NCBI RefSeq assembly: GCF_964019385.1
Contig: NC_088645.1
Span: forward strand, 35,815,303 to 35,879,302
DNA from: Sycon ciliatum
Lineage: Eukaryota > Porifera > Calcarea > Leucosolenida > Sycettidae
Direction of reading: 5' to 3'
Length of the DNA stretch: 64,000 bases
Shown in pieces: positions 10,380-30,017 of this stretch; position 1 is the first letter of the stretch; every line of letters begins with the position of its first letter. The position numbers and the translations under genes were made by a program. Under the pieces are notes generated by a model. It saw nothing but the letters and a program-made list of their open reading frames with translations. It was not told where the DNA came from and did not search any database.

Positions 10380-12957
10380 TCAATCCTTGAAACGAACTGG
10401 TCGAACAGTAGCGCGGGTCGACCGTCGTTCAGCTTGCGGTGACGACGTCTTGCTGTAGCTGGCACGTGAAGTGCTAACCGACGCAGACTCACTCGTACCG
10501 GTTGTTGCTGAGACCGGCGCGCCTAGCTCCGCTGCCGTGACACTGGCGTCGTTGTTGCTGAGTGACAGCTGTGACGGAACCTGAGCTGTTAAACTTGCTC
10601 CACTCTGCTCAGACACCCCTGCATCGAACTGAGGGATTTGCCGAGAAAGGAGCTGGTTGCGATGGCGTTTCCACATTGCATCACCGACTTGTATCTGATA
10701 CGTCATCGGACTGAGAACAGCCGTGACCACGGCTGGGGCCCACTTATCTCCTCCTTTGCCGAAATTCAAAGCCAGGACAGCTTGGCCGCACTGAAATTCC
10801 GGGGTCCCATTGCCATTCAGCAGATTTCTTCACCAGATTGTACAGAGGTACCATTATTGTTGCGAAATGAGGTATGAACCGTCGCAAGAAATTCGCCGTT
10901 CCAATGAATGATTGAAGCTCGTTAACATTCGAAGGAGCCTTAGCGTCCCGCATTGCCTCAATCTTATCCGCTGTAGGAGCCACACCAGCACTAGAAATCG
11001 TGTGACCCAGGTAGGAAATCTCATCCATCATGAAATGAAACTTACCGGGATTAAGCTTCATCCCGGCCTCCTGTAGGCGACGTAGTACCCTGATCAGGTT
11101 GTTGTGGTGTTCATCCTCATCCTTCCCAGTAATCAGGATGTCATCCACATAGACGATGCACCCAGGCAGATCTGCCAATATGGATTCCATTGTGCGTTGG
11201 AAAATTGCCACTGCCGAGTGAATGCCAAACGGCAATCTCACGTATTCATACAACCCCTTGTGAGTAGAGATTGTCGTGTACGGCCGAGAAGCTGGATCAA
11301 GCTCCAGTTGGTGATAGGCTTGGGAGAGATCCAATTTGGTGAATTTATCTCCCCCCGACAATTTCGCTAACATTTCCTCAATAGTAGGTAGCGGGTAGTG
11401 CTCCAAATCAGACTTGGCATTGATTGAGCGAGAGTAATCAGCACAAATTCGGATACTACCATCCGATTTCAGTACTGGCACAGTAGGCGATGCCCATTTG
11501 GAGTGCTCAACTTTGCGAATAACTCCCTCTGCTTCCAATTTCTCCAAAGCCTCCTCGTACTTCTCCGTGATAGAGAACGGTACGGGACGCGCCTTGTGGA
11601 AAATTGGATCAGAATCATCCACTCTCAGGGTGATTTGAGCCGACCTCAGCTTGCCAACCTGAGTCGTATCGAATAGCTCCTCAAATTCCTCAATGAGAGC
11701 TCTCCTCCTACCATCCATTTGAACATGATTGACATTGACAATCTGTTTCCACGGTAGAGTAAATTGGGACAACATATCCCTGCCCAACAATGACGGACCA
11801 CCATTATCCACCACACGGAGTAGTGTTGGTTTCTCCACACCATCAATGCTGACATTGAACTTCCCTTCACCAATACATTTGATTTCTGCCCCAGAAAAAC
11901 CGGTCATGCGTACACTCGGTTTGGTTAAATTTGTACGAGACACCCCAAGTGACTCAAAATCATGGACAGAAATGATTGAAATGCCACTGCCTGTGTCGAT
12001 TTCCATTACAACAGGAACATCATTCACAGCAATTTCCAATTTGTAGGAGGGAACAGATTTGCTCTTCAATTCGCCCTGATCCGAAATGTGGAACATTGGC
12101 ATGCACTCAAGATCAGCAGATTCATGCTCACCTGCGTCATCAGTCACAACATTGTGCACCGACGCACCTGACGTAGATTTCTGCCGGCAAACACGCTCCA
12201 AGTGCCCCTTCCTGTGGCAGTGACGACACTCAGTGGCCTTGTGTTTGCACTTATCCGCCAAGTGTTGAGTAGACCCACAGCGGTAGCACAATCTCTGCTC
12301 TCGAGATTGATGAGATTGACGAGAAACACCAGACTGCGCCTGCGAACGCGATTCCACTGGCCGGTGATTCACCTTGTGCACTTCCTGCTGAGAGGTCAGC
12401 TGCACGGCCGCGCGCGCAGCCGATTCCTGCGTCAAAGCTAGTTTGACGATGTCATTGAACGACTGTGCCGAAGTATCTTCTTTCGTCAATAAGAAATTTC
12501 GAGTGGATGAGCTGCTCAAGCCAGCAATAAACTGGTCTCGAAGCGCTCGATCGAGGTGATCAGCAAACTCACACCTCACAGCCAATCTCTTCAGACGAAT
12601 GATGAAATCCGCAGTCGACTCATTTTCCTTCTGCTTCAACTGATGGAAATTGAACGTCGCCGAAACTTGCGAAATTGCAGGTTGAAAATACTTCCTCAAA
12701 AGATCGCAAATCTCCGACAGTTTCTTGTCAGCTACTTTCGCTGGCAGACAGAGGCTCCTCAAAATCGAGTAGACTTCCGCAGACAGCAAACTCACTAATA
12801 CAGCCTTCCTTTTCTTGCTGGCAGCCAACTTGTCTGCAGCATTGGCCGAAGCAGCCACGGTTCCAATATCATTGGCAAAGAAATAGAATTCAAGTCTTTC
12901 CTCAAACTCTTCAAAGTCGCCGCCGGTAAACGGCTGAAGCGATGATATCCGAGCCAT
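10380..12957 (-). pseudogene. gag-protease-RT region of the nested Ty3/gypsy element
   Basis: Parts in order on the minus strand: gag-like helical region, CCHC knuckles (CYRCGSTQHLADKC and a second CX2CX4HX4C), retroviral-type protease around IDTGSGISI, reverse transcriptase with FTKLDLSQAYHQLEL and YVDDILI, and a tail with DKWAPAVVTAVL and RHRNQLL typical of gypsy integrase C-termini. It is treated as a fossil and is incomplete. Confidence 0.9.
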
Positions 12958-12992
12958 ATCTTCGTCGCCAGTTGTTGTGTCCTACCCCAGGT

Positions 12993-13143
12993 GGGTTCTA
13001 CTCGGACTCATCCCGCACGATCACACACACACTCGAGGCCATTACAGATTTCAGTTCATCTCAAACTCCATATCCGAAAAAGACCAAGCTCCTGTGCGAG
13101 CATGCGCACTACATACATTATGGTCCATGTCCAGGACATGACA
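12993..13143 (-). repeat. 5' LTR of the nested Ty3/gypsy element
   Basis: Matches 10001-10151 throughout by eye. It is followed on the minus strand by a short leader ending TGGCGACGAAG before the gag ATG at 12957, a leader word common after gypsy primer-binding sites. Confidence 0.85.
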
Positions 13144-13147
13144 AATG

Positions 13148-13457
13148 GGTAGCCGAGTGGTAGGCACGGTGAAATCAACAAGAATTACTTTTATTCTACT
13201 TTCAGGTACACACCTGAGATATAATTATTAGTGAAAGAAGAAGCGGCAAAATAAATAACTTTCTCTCCGGTGCTCACCTAGAGGTTGCCTACTTCTTCTT
13301 CGAGTTAGCTTTCGTTGCTATCTAATCTAATCTTATTAAAACAGAAAAACGCAGCTGCTTTTATGCAGCAGGCGCCGTACGCTTATATGCGGAGATACAA
13401 CATAAGGTCGTTCCGTATTAGTTCCGTACTGCTTCCGTATTGGTCGGGCAGGGATAC
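13148..13457 (-). repeat. 5' LTR of the small ubiquitin-bearing element
   Basis: 310-bp partner of 8578-8887. The nested gypsy element begins only a few bases downstream of its end, separating it from its primer-binding site. Confidence 0.8.
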
Positions 13458-13564
13458 TACACAGTGTCACAGTATGTTATACCACTTGAAGTGGATTTTG
13501 CGAAGTAAAACAAAGTTCAAAAAAAAAAAAAAGTTACCGGTAGTTATGAATCCAGGCCAGAATG

Positions 13565-13673
13565 TTCTCTTGCGACGTTCTTCAGGGAATAGTGACGTCA
13601 CTGACCAGGAACATGTACTCTTAAAATGTTACTGATCGGTGACGTTATTCCCTGAAGAACGTCACAAGAAAAC
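13565..13673. repeat. Hairpin element, arms of ~45 bp
   Basis: The arms TTCTCTTGCGACGTTCTTCA and GAAGAACGTCACAAGAA are inverted around a short AT-rich loop, extending through GGGAATAGTGACGTCA and GTGACGTTATTCCC. Non-coding; probably a small MITE. Confidence 0.65.
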
Positions 13674-13786
13674 CGTTCGTGCCAATCATGGCGGCGCTGG
13701 GCACGGTTTCCCTGATGCATTTGATACGGCGGCGAGTGGCTCCCCTACAGGAGTGGTGTGCAAATGACGCCAGTGCCCCTCAGATC

Positions 13787-13869
13787 TACAGTGCAGGCAA
13801 CTGAAATCCGACCCCCTTGGCGGCGCGCCGCGCCGCCAAGGGGGTCGGACTTCAGTTGCCAGCACTGTA
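13787..13869. repeat. GC-rich 83-bp near-perfect palindrome
   Basis: The arms begin TACAGTGC with AGGCAACTGA and CCGACCCCCTTGGCGGCGCG, and are mirrored to GCACTGTA. The centre is GCGCGCCGCGCC-like. This would form a very stable hairpin. It is probably a foldback MITE; no family recognised. Confidence 0.7.
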
Positions 13870-14682
13870 CCATGCCCGGTGCAGAAGAAGAGGTATTGCC
13901 GATTGTCGAGCAAGTTATGTCCCAACTCTCCCTCCCCCCCCCCCCCCCCACCCTGTTAGACCGCGCCTACCCCGGGGCTTGGCTGGAGAGAGAGAGCCTA
14001 GCTCTGCCGTGTCGCCATGGCAGACTGGGCGGTCTGGCTTCACCGGTGTCACTTGCTCCTGGTCAGTTTCAGTATTCCATGCAAGTGACTGCTCCGCTTG
14101 TTGCACTGAAACATTCTTGCCCAAGAATCTTCAATGGAGAGCATGTGATTGGCGACAGCACCTGTTACTGTGCCAGCAAAATAATCACAGCCAAGTTCGT
14201 GTTAGACCCGGCTGGAAGCCGAGCCGCATCCGCGGAAACGCCCGGCCCCACCCTCTATGGATGAAATCGCATTTAACTCCTAGGCAGTGGGAGGTGAGGA
14301 GATCAGACCCACCACATAGTGGTCAAAGACCAACTGTCAGCAAGTAGGCTCGCAGATCTCAGTGCCAGGAGGGCTGCCGAGCAGCGGGTGCAGAATGTCG
14401 GCCAACGAGGCGACTGCAGCATGAAGCATGCCCTTGACCTTGCTGCTGAAAAGGGATCGTCCAGCTAGCTGGCTCACATGCCATCCGATCAAGCTTCATG
14501 TGACGTGACGACTGATGCTGCACAAGCAGGCCTAGCGCCTTTCGTGAGGACTTCTTTGTCTGCTATGGTTCGACAACGCTACACTAGGCTGCTTCAGCAA
14601 TGTGTTTGTGGCATTGCCTGCTCCATAATAGCATGCCCTATCCTGCGCAACCGGAGGCTATCCTGCAATTCGACACACGTAC
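13870..14682. other. No gene recognised; contains a dispersed repeat word
   Basis: Open frames exist at 13758-14347 but none matches a known family, and they cross the palindrome and a poly-C run. The word GTGGGAGGTGAGGAGATCAG at 14288 recurs almost unchanged at 53022 (GTGGGAGGTGAGTAGATCAG) with CCACA(C/T)..GTGGTCA after it, indicating an interspersed repeat of unknown class. Confidence 0.4.
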
Positions 14683-15036
14683 CAGGGGCGTAGCACCCGG
14701 TACGACCATAGCCGTACCACTTTTCGAAAAGTGTGGTCCGTCCGAAATGTGCAAAACCGTAATAAAAAATCAGGATCCATCGATGCGTATATGCGCATCA
14801 GACTTTGACCTTTTTCTAGACTCGTAGATCTGCCATGCATCTGCAGTCATACTGAGTACTGTACTCGACTCGACTGCACACTGCGCCAGAAGTGTGCCAG
14901 AAGTTCCCAGAACGCAGGATTTTGTGTCTTTTTACAAAATTTTCACGCGGGGAGGTCCCCGGACCCCCCTCCTCCACGGCCTTCGGCCGCACCGACCTTC
15001 GGTCTTACCATTTCCAAAACCCCTCCTACGCCCCTG
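14683..15036. mobile_element. hAT-like MITE with CAGGGGCGTAG termini
   Basis: 354 bp with ends CAGGGGCGTAGC and CCTACGCCCCTG. This terminus is widespread in hAT-type non-autonomous elements. No clean 8-bp target duplication was seen, so the superfamily assignment rests on the terminus only. Confidence 0.55.
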
Positions 15037-15961
15037 CGTACACGGAGTTTATTTATTTCACCTTCCCGTGTCCAGGGAATATAGGCCAATATGGAGGAAT
15101 GGGGGGGGGGAGGGGGGGGGGCGATAGCCAGCCACGGCAGTAGGCAAAAACAATGCAACTTGAAAAATGTAACAAAAAAAGACAAATACAAAAGGCAATA
15201 ATAAACTGCTTCATGTCACTTCCAGTCCCACAACTTTGCGGTCACGAGAGTCAGATCCGCAGCCGTTGTCAGTCCGCCGAACAGTTTCGCCTTAGTGTTG
15301 AATTCTCACTCGCTCTCCACTACAGGAAATTGGAATCTATGCCAAACATGGAGGGGAGAAGTGCCGACACTACAAGAAGAAGCGAGTGCGAGAGTTTTTA
15401 CACGCCAGATTGACTGTTCTTTTTTTCTTCAATTTTTGTGCCGCGGTTTACAAGATCCGAGCTGATCCGAGCAGGTCTCCGTTTGAATCGTTTTCGCACA
15501 TCTACACAGGAACCGTCGAAGGATCCACCAAAGTTTGTCATGCGTCAAGTGTTGTCATGGAAGCACCAATCACAGCCAAGTGATACAGTATAGGCTAGTA
15601 GTTGTTGAAAACACTCAATAACACAACACTCCTCACATGACGAACATGAAGTTTCGGATCATAAGCGATCTGTGCATGTGTGGACGCGCGAAAACCGGAT
15701 ACGAACATGACAGTAATGAGGCACAGCACACCGTTTCGGCTGTCCACACATCCAAGTTTACCGCTGGCAACGTTGTCGTGTAAAGTTGCGCAGCCTAAGA
15801 AGTAGTAAGAACAGTGGTGTTGTTTTTCTGGCAGGATTTGGGATACAAAATAGTCCAGTATTACGGTTGCTAAAGAAGTTAGAATGTTCTATAAGAATGC
15901 AGTCACTTCATCTGAAAAAAAGGAACGTCCCAGGCTAACACCACCAGGAAACAATGCAACT
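15037..15961. other. No gene recognised
   Basis: Holds a G-rich run at 15100-15120, a 66-codon open frame near 15386-15583 without recognised similarity, and an inverted pair TGTGTGGACGCG / GTCCACACA around 15675-15750. Nothing else supported. Confidence 0.4.
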
Positions 15962-16649
15962 ACCGTAAAGCCGCGGATAAAAGCCGGGCTTATAAGCATT
16001 TAGAACGAGGTCTGTCTCGTTGTCCAGGAAACGACCAATCAGCGACATTCCCGCCAAGGGCCTTATCAGAGTTTAAAGCCCGCTCAATCGTTATTTTACT
16101 ACTCTTGATGACGCGTCGAGGGCCTTGGATTAGTTTAAAGCCCGCTGAATATACTCTAAACTGGTGCGTACAACTCTCTGTATGCATTATAGTACGGTGC
16201 AGATAATGAACTCTGCATAAAATGTTTTTTTTTTGTTTTTTTTTTTTAAAAATGTACGGTGTACTACTAAAAGCTACGCATTTCAGAAGTGTGTACGGTT
16301 TTTGCCTCCCGTATTCTTTCATCTGTACGAATTTCCTTTGTCAACAGCTTGCGGAAACCTATAAAAACCGAAGATCGAGGTCATTAGAGGTATCGACAAG
16401 GGGCTCTCAAATCCCCTAAATAGCTCCGCAAGCTATGAATAAGAATGAAGCTCGCAATAAGAGCCCAGCATTTCATTTGCTTCTATTCTACTTTTAGTAG
16501 TCCTAAGTGGTGCTGAGTTACCATAACTTACCAGAAGAAAATATTCTTTCATACCACACCAAGTCTCTCTGCACACAAACCACAAACTAGCCAATATAAT
16601 GGTACACAAGCATGATGGAAGTGAGATAATGCATGTAACCTCGTTCTAA

Positions 16650-16784
16650 AATAGTTAGTGCATGGCAGGGAGGGTCTTATGGCTTGTTTGTGCCCTTCAG
16701 GGTAGCCCTCGGGCCTACGGCCCTCATGCTAACCTGTCGGGCACTAACAAGCCATAAGGCCCTCCCTGCCATGCACTAACCTAT
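16650..16784. repeat. Long hairpin insertion (~60-bp arms)
   Basis: Near-perfect inverted arms from GTTAGTGCATGGCAGGGAGG to its mirror CCTCCCTGCCATGCACTAAC, with TTATGGCTTGTT and GGGCACTAACAAGCCATAA further in. It is a foldback element nested in the 15962-17542 element. Confidence 0.75.
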
Positions 16785-17044
16785 AAATAAGCCGCTTTCT
16801 GCATAAGGCTTTAATGCAAACCAGGCTTGTATGCAAACCATGCTTATAATTATGCACCACTGATATTTTTGTCAGGCTTGTATGCACATCGACACGCGTA
16901 GATCTACCACTGACTAGTAACTACCGGTATGGCGGCAGTTTTACTATGCACCGTACATAGCGCATGCACTCTTAACCTACGCGATCCGTGCTTGCATAGA
17001 AGCCAGTGCCTTAGCTAGGCTTCTACGCGCGACAGGCTTATAAT

Positions 17045-17450
17045 TAGGGCTGGAACGATCGTGGATTTTCACGTATCGATTACTCTTTAGCTTAACGATC
17101 GAGTAATCGATTATAATCGTTAGCAAATAGAGTCATAATTCTGTGCAAACATTACTCTGTTTCCACAAACTATGCCTTCATAATACCAACAAATCTGCAT
17201 TAGTGAAAGGGTAGCTCCGAAACATGGCAGTTTCGAAGTCAATTTAACCTCAGAATATGAACCATACCCCTGGCAACTGCATACTCCCAGTGGAAACTGA
17301 TTCAAACTTCACAAAACGAGGGTTTACCGTACTTTCTGGACACAAATTTAAAAAACGCAAAATAATCGTAATCGGTAATCTAAACGATTGCTCGATCGTT
17401 AGAGTTATCAAACGAATACTCGATTATTCGGTATAATCGTTTCAGCCCTA
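17045..17450. mobile_element. hAT-type MITE, 406 bp, exact 8-bp target duplication
   Basis: Ends TAGGGCTGGAACGATCG and CGTTTCAGCCCTA, flanked by CTTATAAT at 17037-17044 and 17451-17458. ATCGATTA-type words near both ends resemble the related copy at 35112-35567. The eight-base duplication fits hAT. Confidence 0.85.
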
Positions 17451-17730
17451 CTTATAATAATGCATTTGACCCGTTTGATTTTCAGGCTTCTATCCGCGAT
17501 GTGCTTGTATGCAAACCCGGCTTTTATCCGCGACTTTACGGTGAGTTTACGGTACTATGTTCCTGGGAGCGCGACTCAACTGTAAACAGCTATATTTTAT
17601 GTGCCTTTGAACTGTCTTGAAATTGTCATGACTGTGTTGCCTTTTCTGTACATGAATGCATACATGTTTGTGCACTACTTTGCACTGGCTTGTTTCTCCT
17701 TCCCCATTCTAACAATGATATTATTGCTAA

Positions 17731-18151
17731 TAGAGAGGTTCCGGAGTACGGTTTTTCGTGCCAAAATCCGTAGAGGTGCTACGGATTTTTTATACGTCGT
17801 TTTTGAGCAGTGAAATGTTCCGGATCGCGGAGTACGGAACTTATGTGTTTGCCGTCATTACGATCGCAAACACGTCACATTCCCGCGCTATGCCTTTTTA
17901 TTTTGAAAATTTGTACCGAAATCAAATCTTCCCGCCGAAAATCGATGTTTCTCGTACTACTTAATTTGTATGCGAAAAATCTTCCTGCGCGAGCTGCATA
18001 TCGCGGCAAAATCTCCATACGAAACATGGTTCGTATGAAAGCCAGCCACGGATTCTCCGTGCCGAAAAATCGTATGGAGCACGCCTCGAAAAAAAATCCG
18101 TAGAGACCAAACGGATTCTGGTACGGAAAATTGTACCCGGAACCTCCCTAA
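17731..18151. mobile_element. Inverted-repeat MITE with AGGTTCCGG termini
   Basis: Left AGAGGTTCCGGAGTACGG with AATCCGTAGAG; right CCGGAACCTCCCT preceded by ATCCGTAGAGACC. The arms are moderately diverged. It contains repeated GTACGGA words. Non-coding. Confidence 0.6.
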
Positions 18152-26783
<8,632 letters not shown>

Positions 26784-28235
26784 AACATCATCCTCTACGC
26801 TAGTCTTTCTGTTCCCGTCGTCTGTGTGTGCGCGCTTTTTTTTCTCGTGCTTCTTTTCAGGTAGAATGTTTAAATTTATCTGCCATACATCATCATCATC
26901 CTAATGTTCAGATGCTCTGCGTGTGCATTCCTAATCTGCTGGTTCGTGCTCCTTCGTTCTTCTCCATAGTTTTTCCATGCCTCCCTGCTAATGTTTAGTG
27001 TGCGGGTCTATATACTCGCAATACACAGCTGTGGAAAACTCGATAAATCAGTCTCGTGTAAGTGGCGAGAGTTGTCAAATACACTAAAACACAACCGACT
27101 ACCTGAGTCTTGTATCTGAGTGGTGATTTCTTCCAAGCCAACTACTTGTGCGGTGGTTTGCAGCTTTCTTTTGAGAGTTCTTGTCTCTCTGAGCCTGTGT
27201 CTGGTCTGTCTGTCTCTGCCTCTTGATCTCTCCTTCTGTGTGTCTGCCTCTTTTTTGTATATTTTTCTGTCTCTCTATCTCTCTCTCTCTCTGTGTCTCT
27301 CTCTGCCTGGCGTTGTGCTGCATATACGGATAATGAAATTGCATGATTGCCCATTCAAGCATAGTGTGCTTCAATCGCCTGTGACTTTTTCATTCAGTAC
27401 TAGTGTCTAGAACAATCACTTCATGCCATTTAGCAAATAAACTGCGCCACCTTCAAAGAAGTCACCAGTGTGGATATCAAGATGGAAGTATACTGCAGAA
27501 GTACCTCTACATTGTATACTGCTAGTACATCATGTGCCATATTTGGTACTACATTTTATGCTACTATACTACTGGTAGTACATCATGTGCCATATTTGCC
27601 GGATTGCGCACTCTTCGCTATGGATATCCATATCCGGATGGAGGATGGCAACGGGAAAATAAGAATGAACTCTCGTCCATTCCCAACAAGTAGTTAGTTA
27701 GTTAGTTAGTTTGCACGTAGAATGGGGTCTGCGCAGCTGCCACTACTGTAAAAGTACTTGTAAAATAAAATTTACATTGTTTTCTCGGTCCACTGTTTTG
27801 GTAATTAATACAGAAATGAATGAAGCCAGTGTCTGGCCGCATTCGTGATGAGAAGTCTTTGTGGTCAATGTTGGCGAAAGCTTATTTAAATTTAGTAGAT
27901 ATGGTATGTCGTGCAACAGCAGAGAGTTTCTTATGGTGGTCAGGAAACGTTTTTCTTCTCGAAATCAGTAGTGATCTTTTGAAATTGAGATGTTCAAGAC
28001 GAGTTCCGCGGTGAAGCGGGGGAGGAGCGCCATCGAGTTGGAAGGAAGCAATATCCAGGGCGGGCCAAGACACCAGTTTTGGGTAAGGACAAGCTTAATA
28101 GAAACAATCACTGATGTATGCGTAGGATCGGGTAGTACAATACTTGTACCGCAGTACCAATTTTTTTTTTTTTGGTATTGAGATTTTCTGTCATAATATT
28201 ATGTAAGCAAATTTGCTTTGCCCGTATAAGAGGCT
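26784..28235. other. RAC1 3' flank and simple repeats
   Basis: Presumed RAC1 3' UTR directly after 26783. CT/TG-rich simple sequence lies at 27180-27305, an AAATAAA at 27434 could serve as a poly(A) signal, and a TTAG run sits at 27692-27711. No other gene seen. Confidence 0.45.
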
Positions 28236-28252
28236 TGTTTGTACAGTAGTAC

Positions 28253-28271
28253 CAAGAGTATTATACTCTTG
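28253..28271. mobile_element. 19-bp CAAGAGT palindrome with 7-bp duplication
   Basis: CAAGAGTATTATACTCTTG is flanked by GTAGTAC at 28246-28252 and 28272-28278. Termini and duplication length match the CAAGAGT MITE at 6309-6591, so this looks like a deletion derivative or an end-to-end remnant. Confidence 0.6.
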
Positions 28272-28371
28272 GTAGTACCAAGATTAGGCAAGAGTATAGT
28301 CTTATTACACACGGAAAGTTGGGTGTGGTCCTCGAAAGAGTGCTCAATGCACCGGGGTGCAGAGCTTCATA

Positions 28372-28681
28372 CAAAAAAAAAGAATAGAATGGGATACGGA
28401 GCTTGGGTTGGCTGTGACTCAGAGTTTCACGCCTGTGGCGATCATCAGACAGCAATGATTACAAAAACTCAATGAATGTTCTTGATATAGTGTGGTAAGG
28501 TGCTCAGAATCACCGCTTGACCGTATTTGCGCTTAAATTCTCTGATACCACTAGCACCTTACCACACTATATCAAGAACATTCATTGAGTTTTTGTAATC
28601 ATTGCTGTCTGATGATCGCCACAGGCGTGAAACTCTGAGTCACAGCCAACCCAAGCTCCGTAACCCATTCTATCCTTTTTG
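28372..28681. repeat. Foldback element with ~130-bp arms
   Basis: The arms 28372-28503 and 28553-28681 are near-perfect reverse complements (for example GTTCTTGATATAGTGTGGTA against TACCACACTATATCAAGAAC) around a 50-bp loop. Copies of CAAGAGTATA.. lie outside on both sides. Confidence 0.8.
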
Positions 28682-28910
28682 TATAGTCTTATTATAATTA
28701 TACTCTTGGTACTACCATGCAAGAGTCCGTGCCGTTATGGTGCTGGGTTTGACACACATGTCATTTTGGGCTTCATGGTTCATGTTCTGTTCTTCACTGT
28801 TGCAAGTTCATGCTTTTCACCCTCTCACGCTTCAGTCCTTCCTTCCATGTACCCAATGCAGATAGTAATAATATCATGGTAGAGGTGTAAGACGTGTCGC
28901 CGTGTGACAT

Positions 28911-29090
28911 AGTACGTCTGTCATACATGTAGCCACGGTACAGCGTCCTTTTTTTGCGCATGCGTGCACAGTAACACCTGTCAAGGAGACCACTCTGGTA
29001 AGTACGTCTGTCATACATGTAGCCACGGTACAGCGTCCTTTTTTTGCGCATGCGTGCACAGTAACACCTGTCAAGGAGACCACTCTGGTA
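28911..29090 (+). repeat. 90-bp tandem duplication
   Basis: Two apparently identical 90-bp copies (28911-29000, 29001-29090) beginning AGTACGTCTGTCATACATGT and ending in ACCACTCTGGTA, which is also the start of the adjacent minisatellite unit. Confidence 0.9.
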
Positions 29091-30017
29091 AGGCGACCAC
29101 CTGCCCTAAGGGACCACTCTGGTAAGGCGACCACCTGCCCTAAGGGACCACTCTGGTAAGGCGACCACCTGCCCTAAGGGACCACTCTGGTAAGGCGACC
29201 ACCTGCCCTAAGGGACCACTCTGGTAAGGCGACCACCTGCCCTAAGGGACCACTCTGGTAAGGCGACCACCTGCCCTAAGGGACCACTCTGGTAAGGCGA
29301 CCACCTGCCCTAAGGGACCACTCTGGTAAGGCGACCACCTGCCCTAAGGGACCACTCTGGTAAGGCGACCACCTGCCCTAAGGGACCACTCTGGTAAGGC
29401 GACCACCTGCCCTAAGGGACCACTCTGGTAAGGCGACCACCAGTCCTAGGCGACCACCTGCCCTAAGGGACCACTCTGGTAAGGCGACCACCTGCCCTAA
29501 GGGACCACTCTGGTAAGGCGACCACCTGCCCTAAGGGACCACTCTGGTAAGGCGACCACCTGCCCTAAGGGACCACTCTGGTAAGGCGACCACCTGCCCT
29601 AAGGGACCACTCTGGTAAGGCGACCACCTGCCCTAAGGGACCACTCTGGTAAGGCGACCACCAGTCCTAGGCGACCACCTGCCCTAAGGGACCACTCTGG
29701 TAAGGCGACCACCTGCCCTAAGGGACCACTCTGGTAAGGCGACCACCTGCCCTAAGGGACCACTCTGGTAAGGCGACCACCTGCCCTAAGGGACCACTCT
29801 GGTAAGGCGACCACCTGCCCTAAGGGACCACTCTGGTAAGGCGACCACCAGTCCTAGGCGACCACCTGCCCTAGGGGACCACTCTGGTAAGGCGACCACC
29901 TGCCCTAGGGGACCACTCTGGTAAGGCGCCCGCCTGCCCTAGGGGACCACTCTGGTAAGGCGACCGCCTGCCCTAGGGGACCACTCTGGTAAGGCGACCG
30001 CCTGCCCTAGGGGACCG
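29078..30017 (+). repeat. 34-bp minisatellite, about 27 units
   Basis: Unit GGACCACTCTGGTAAGGCGA followed by CCACCTGCCCTAAG. Most units are identical. A variant junction CCACCAGTCCTAGG interrupts about three times at roughly even spacing. The last five units share a CTAGGGG change, and the last three a GACCG/CCGCC change, so the array looks expanded from the left. The period of 34 is not a multiple of three, so no protein role is likely. Confidence 0.95.

Larger units (their letters stand above)
10001..13143 (-). mobile_element. Ty3/gypsy-type LTR element nested in the smaller LTR element (fossil)
   Basis: Flanked by apparently identical ~151-bp LTRs (12993-13143 and 10001-10151) starting TGTCATGTCC on the minus strand, with a purine tract (GTGAGGGGGAAA) before the 3' LTR. 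The internal ORF region encodes gag-like sequence with a zinc knuckle (CYRCGSTQHLADKC), an aspartic protease (IDTGSGISI) and reverse transcriptase (YVDDILI), followed by an integrase C-terminal-like tail. RNase H and the integrase core are not seen, so the copy is incomplete. It sits between the 5' LTR and the primer-binding site of the outer element. Identical LTRs point to a recent insertion. Confidence 0.9.
8578..13457 (-). mobile_element. Small non-autonomous LTR element carrying a ubiquitin-derived ORF (fossil), with a nested LTR element
   Basis: Direct repeats of 310 bp at 8578-8887 and 13148-13457 differ at about one site. On the minus strand a primer-binding-site-like TGGTGGCAGCGGTG (9996-9983, complementary to the 3' end of animal tRNA-Leu) heads the internal region. 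A purine tract (8903-8888, GGAAGGGAGGGTGAG) immediately precedes the 3' repeat. Removing the nested element at 10001-13143 leaves about 1.7 kb, the size of a TRIM/LARD-like element. The only ORF region (9374-9904) is ubiquitin-derived; no gag or pol belongs to this unit. LTR similarity suggests a recent insertion. It looks broken in its ORF, with about two breaks. Confidence 0.75.
15962..17542. mobile_element. MITE-like element with ACCGTAAAG termini, hosting two further insertions
   Basis: Left end ACCGTAAAGCCGCGGATAAA then AGCCGGGCTTATAAGC; the right end is its reverse complement (GGCTTTTATCCGCG then ACTTTACGGT). Inside are a long hairpin (16650-16784) and a hAT MITE with an exact 8-bp duplication (17045-17450). 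Words such as GGCTTGTATGCAAACC recur internally. No ORF. Confidence 0.7.

Noticed and set aside
29078-30017. CRISPR-like regular repeat array
   Set aside because: Units are head-to-tail with no unique spacers, and the context is animal; it is a minisatellite.
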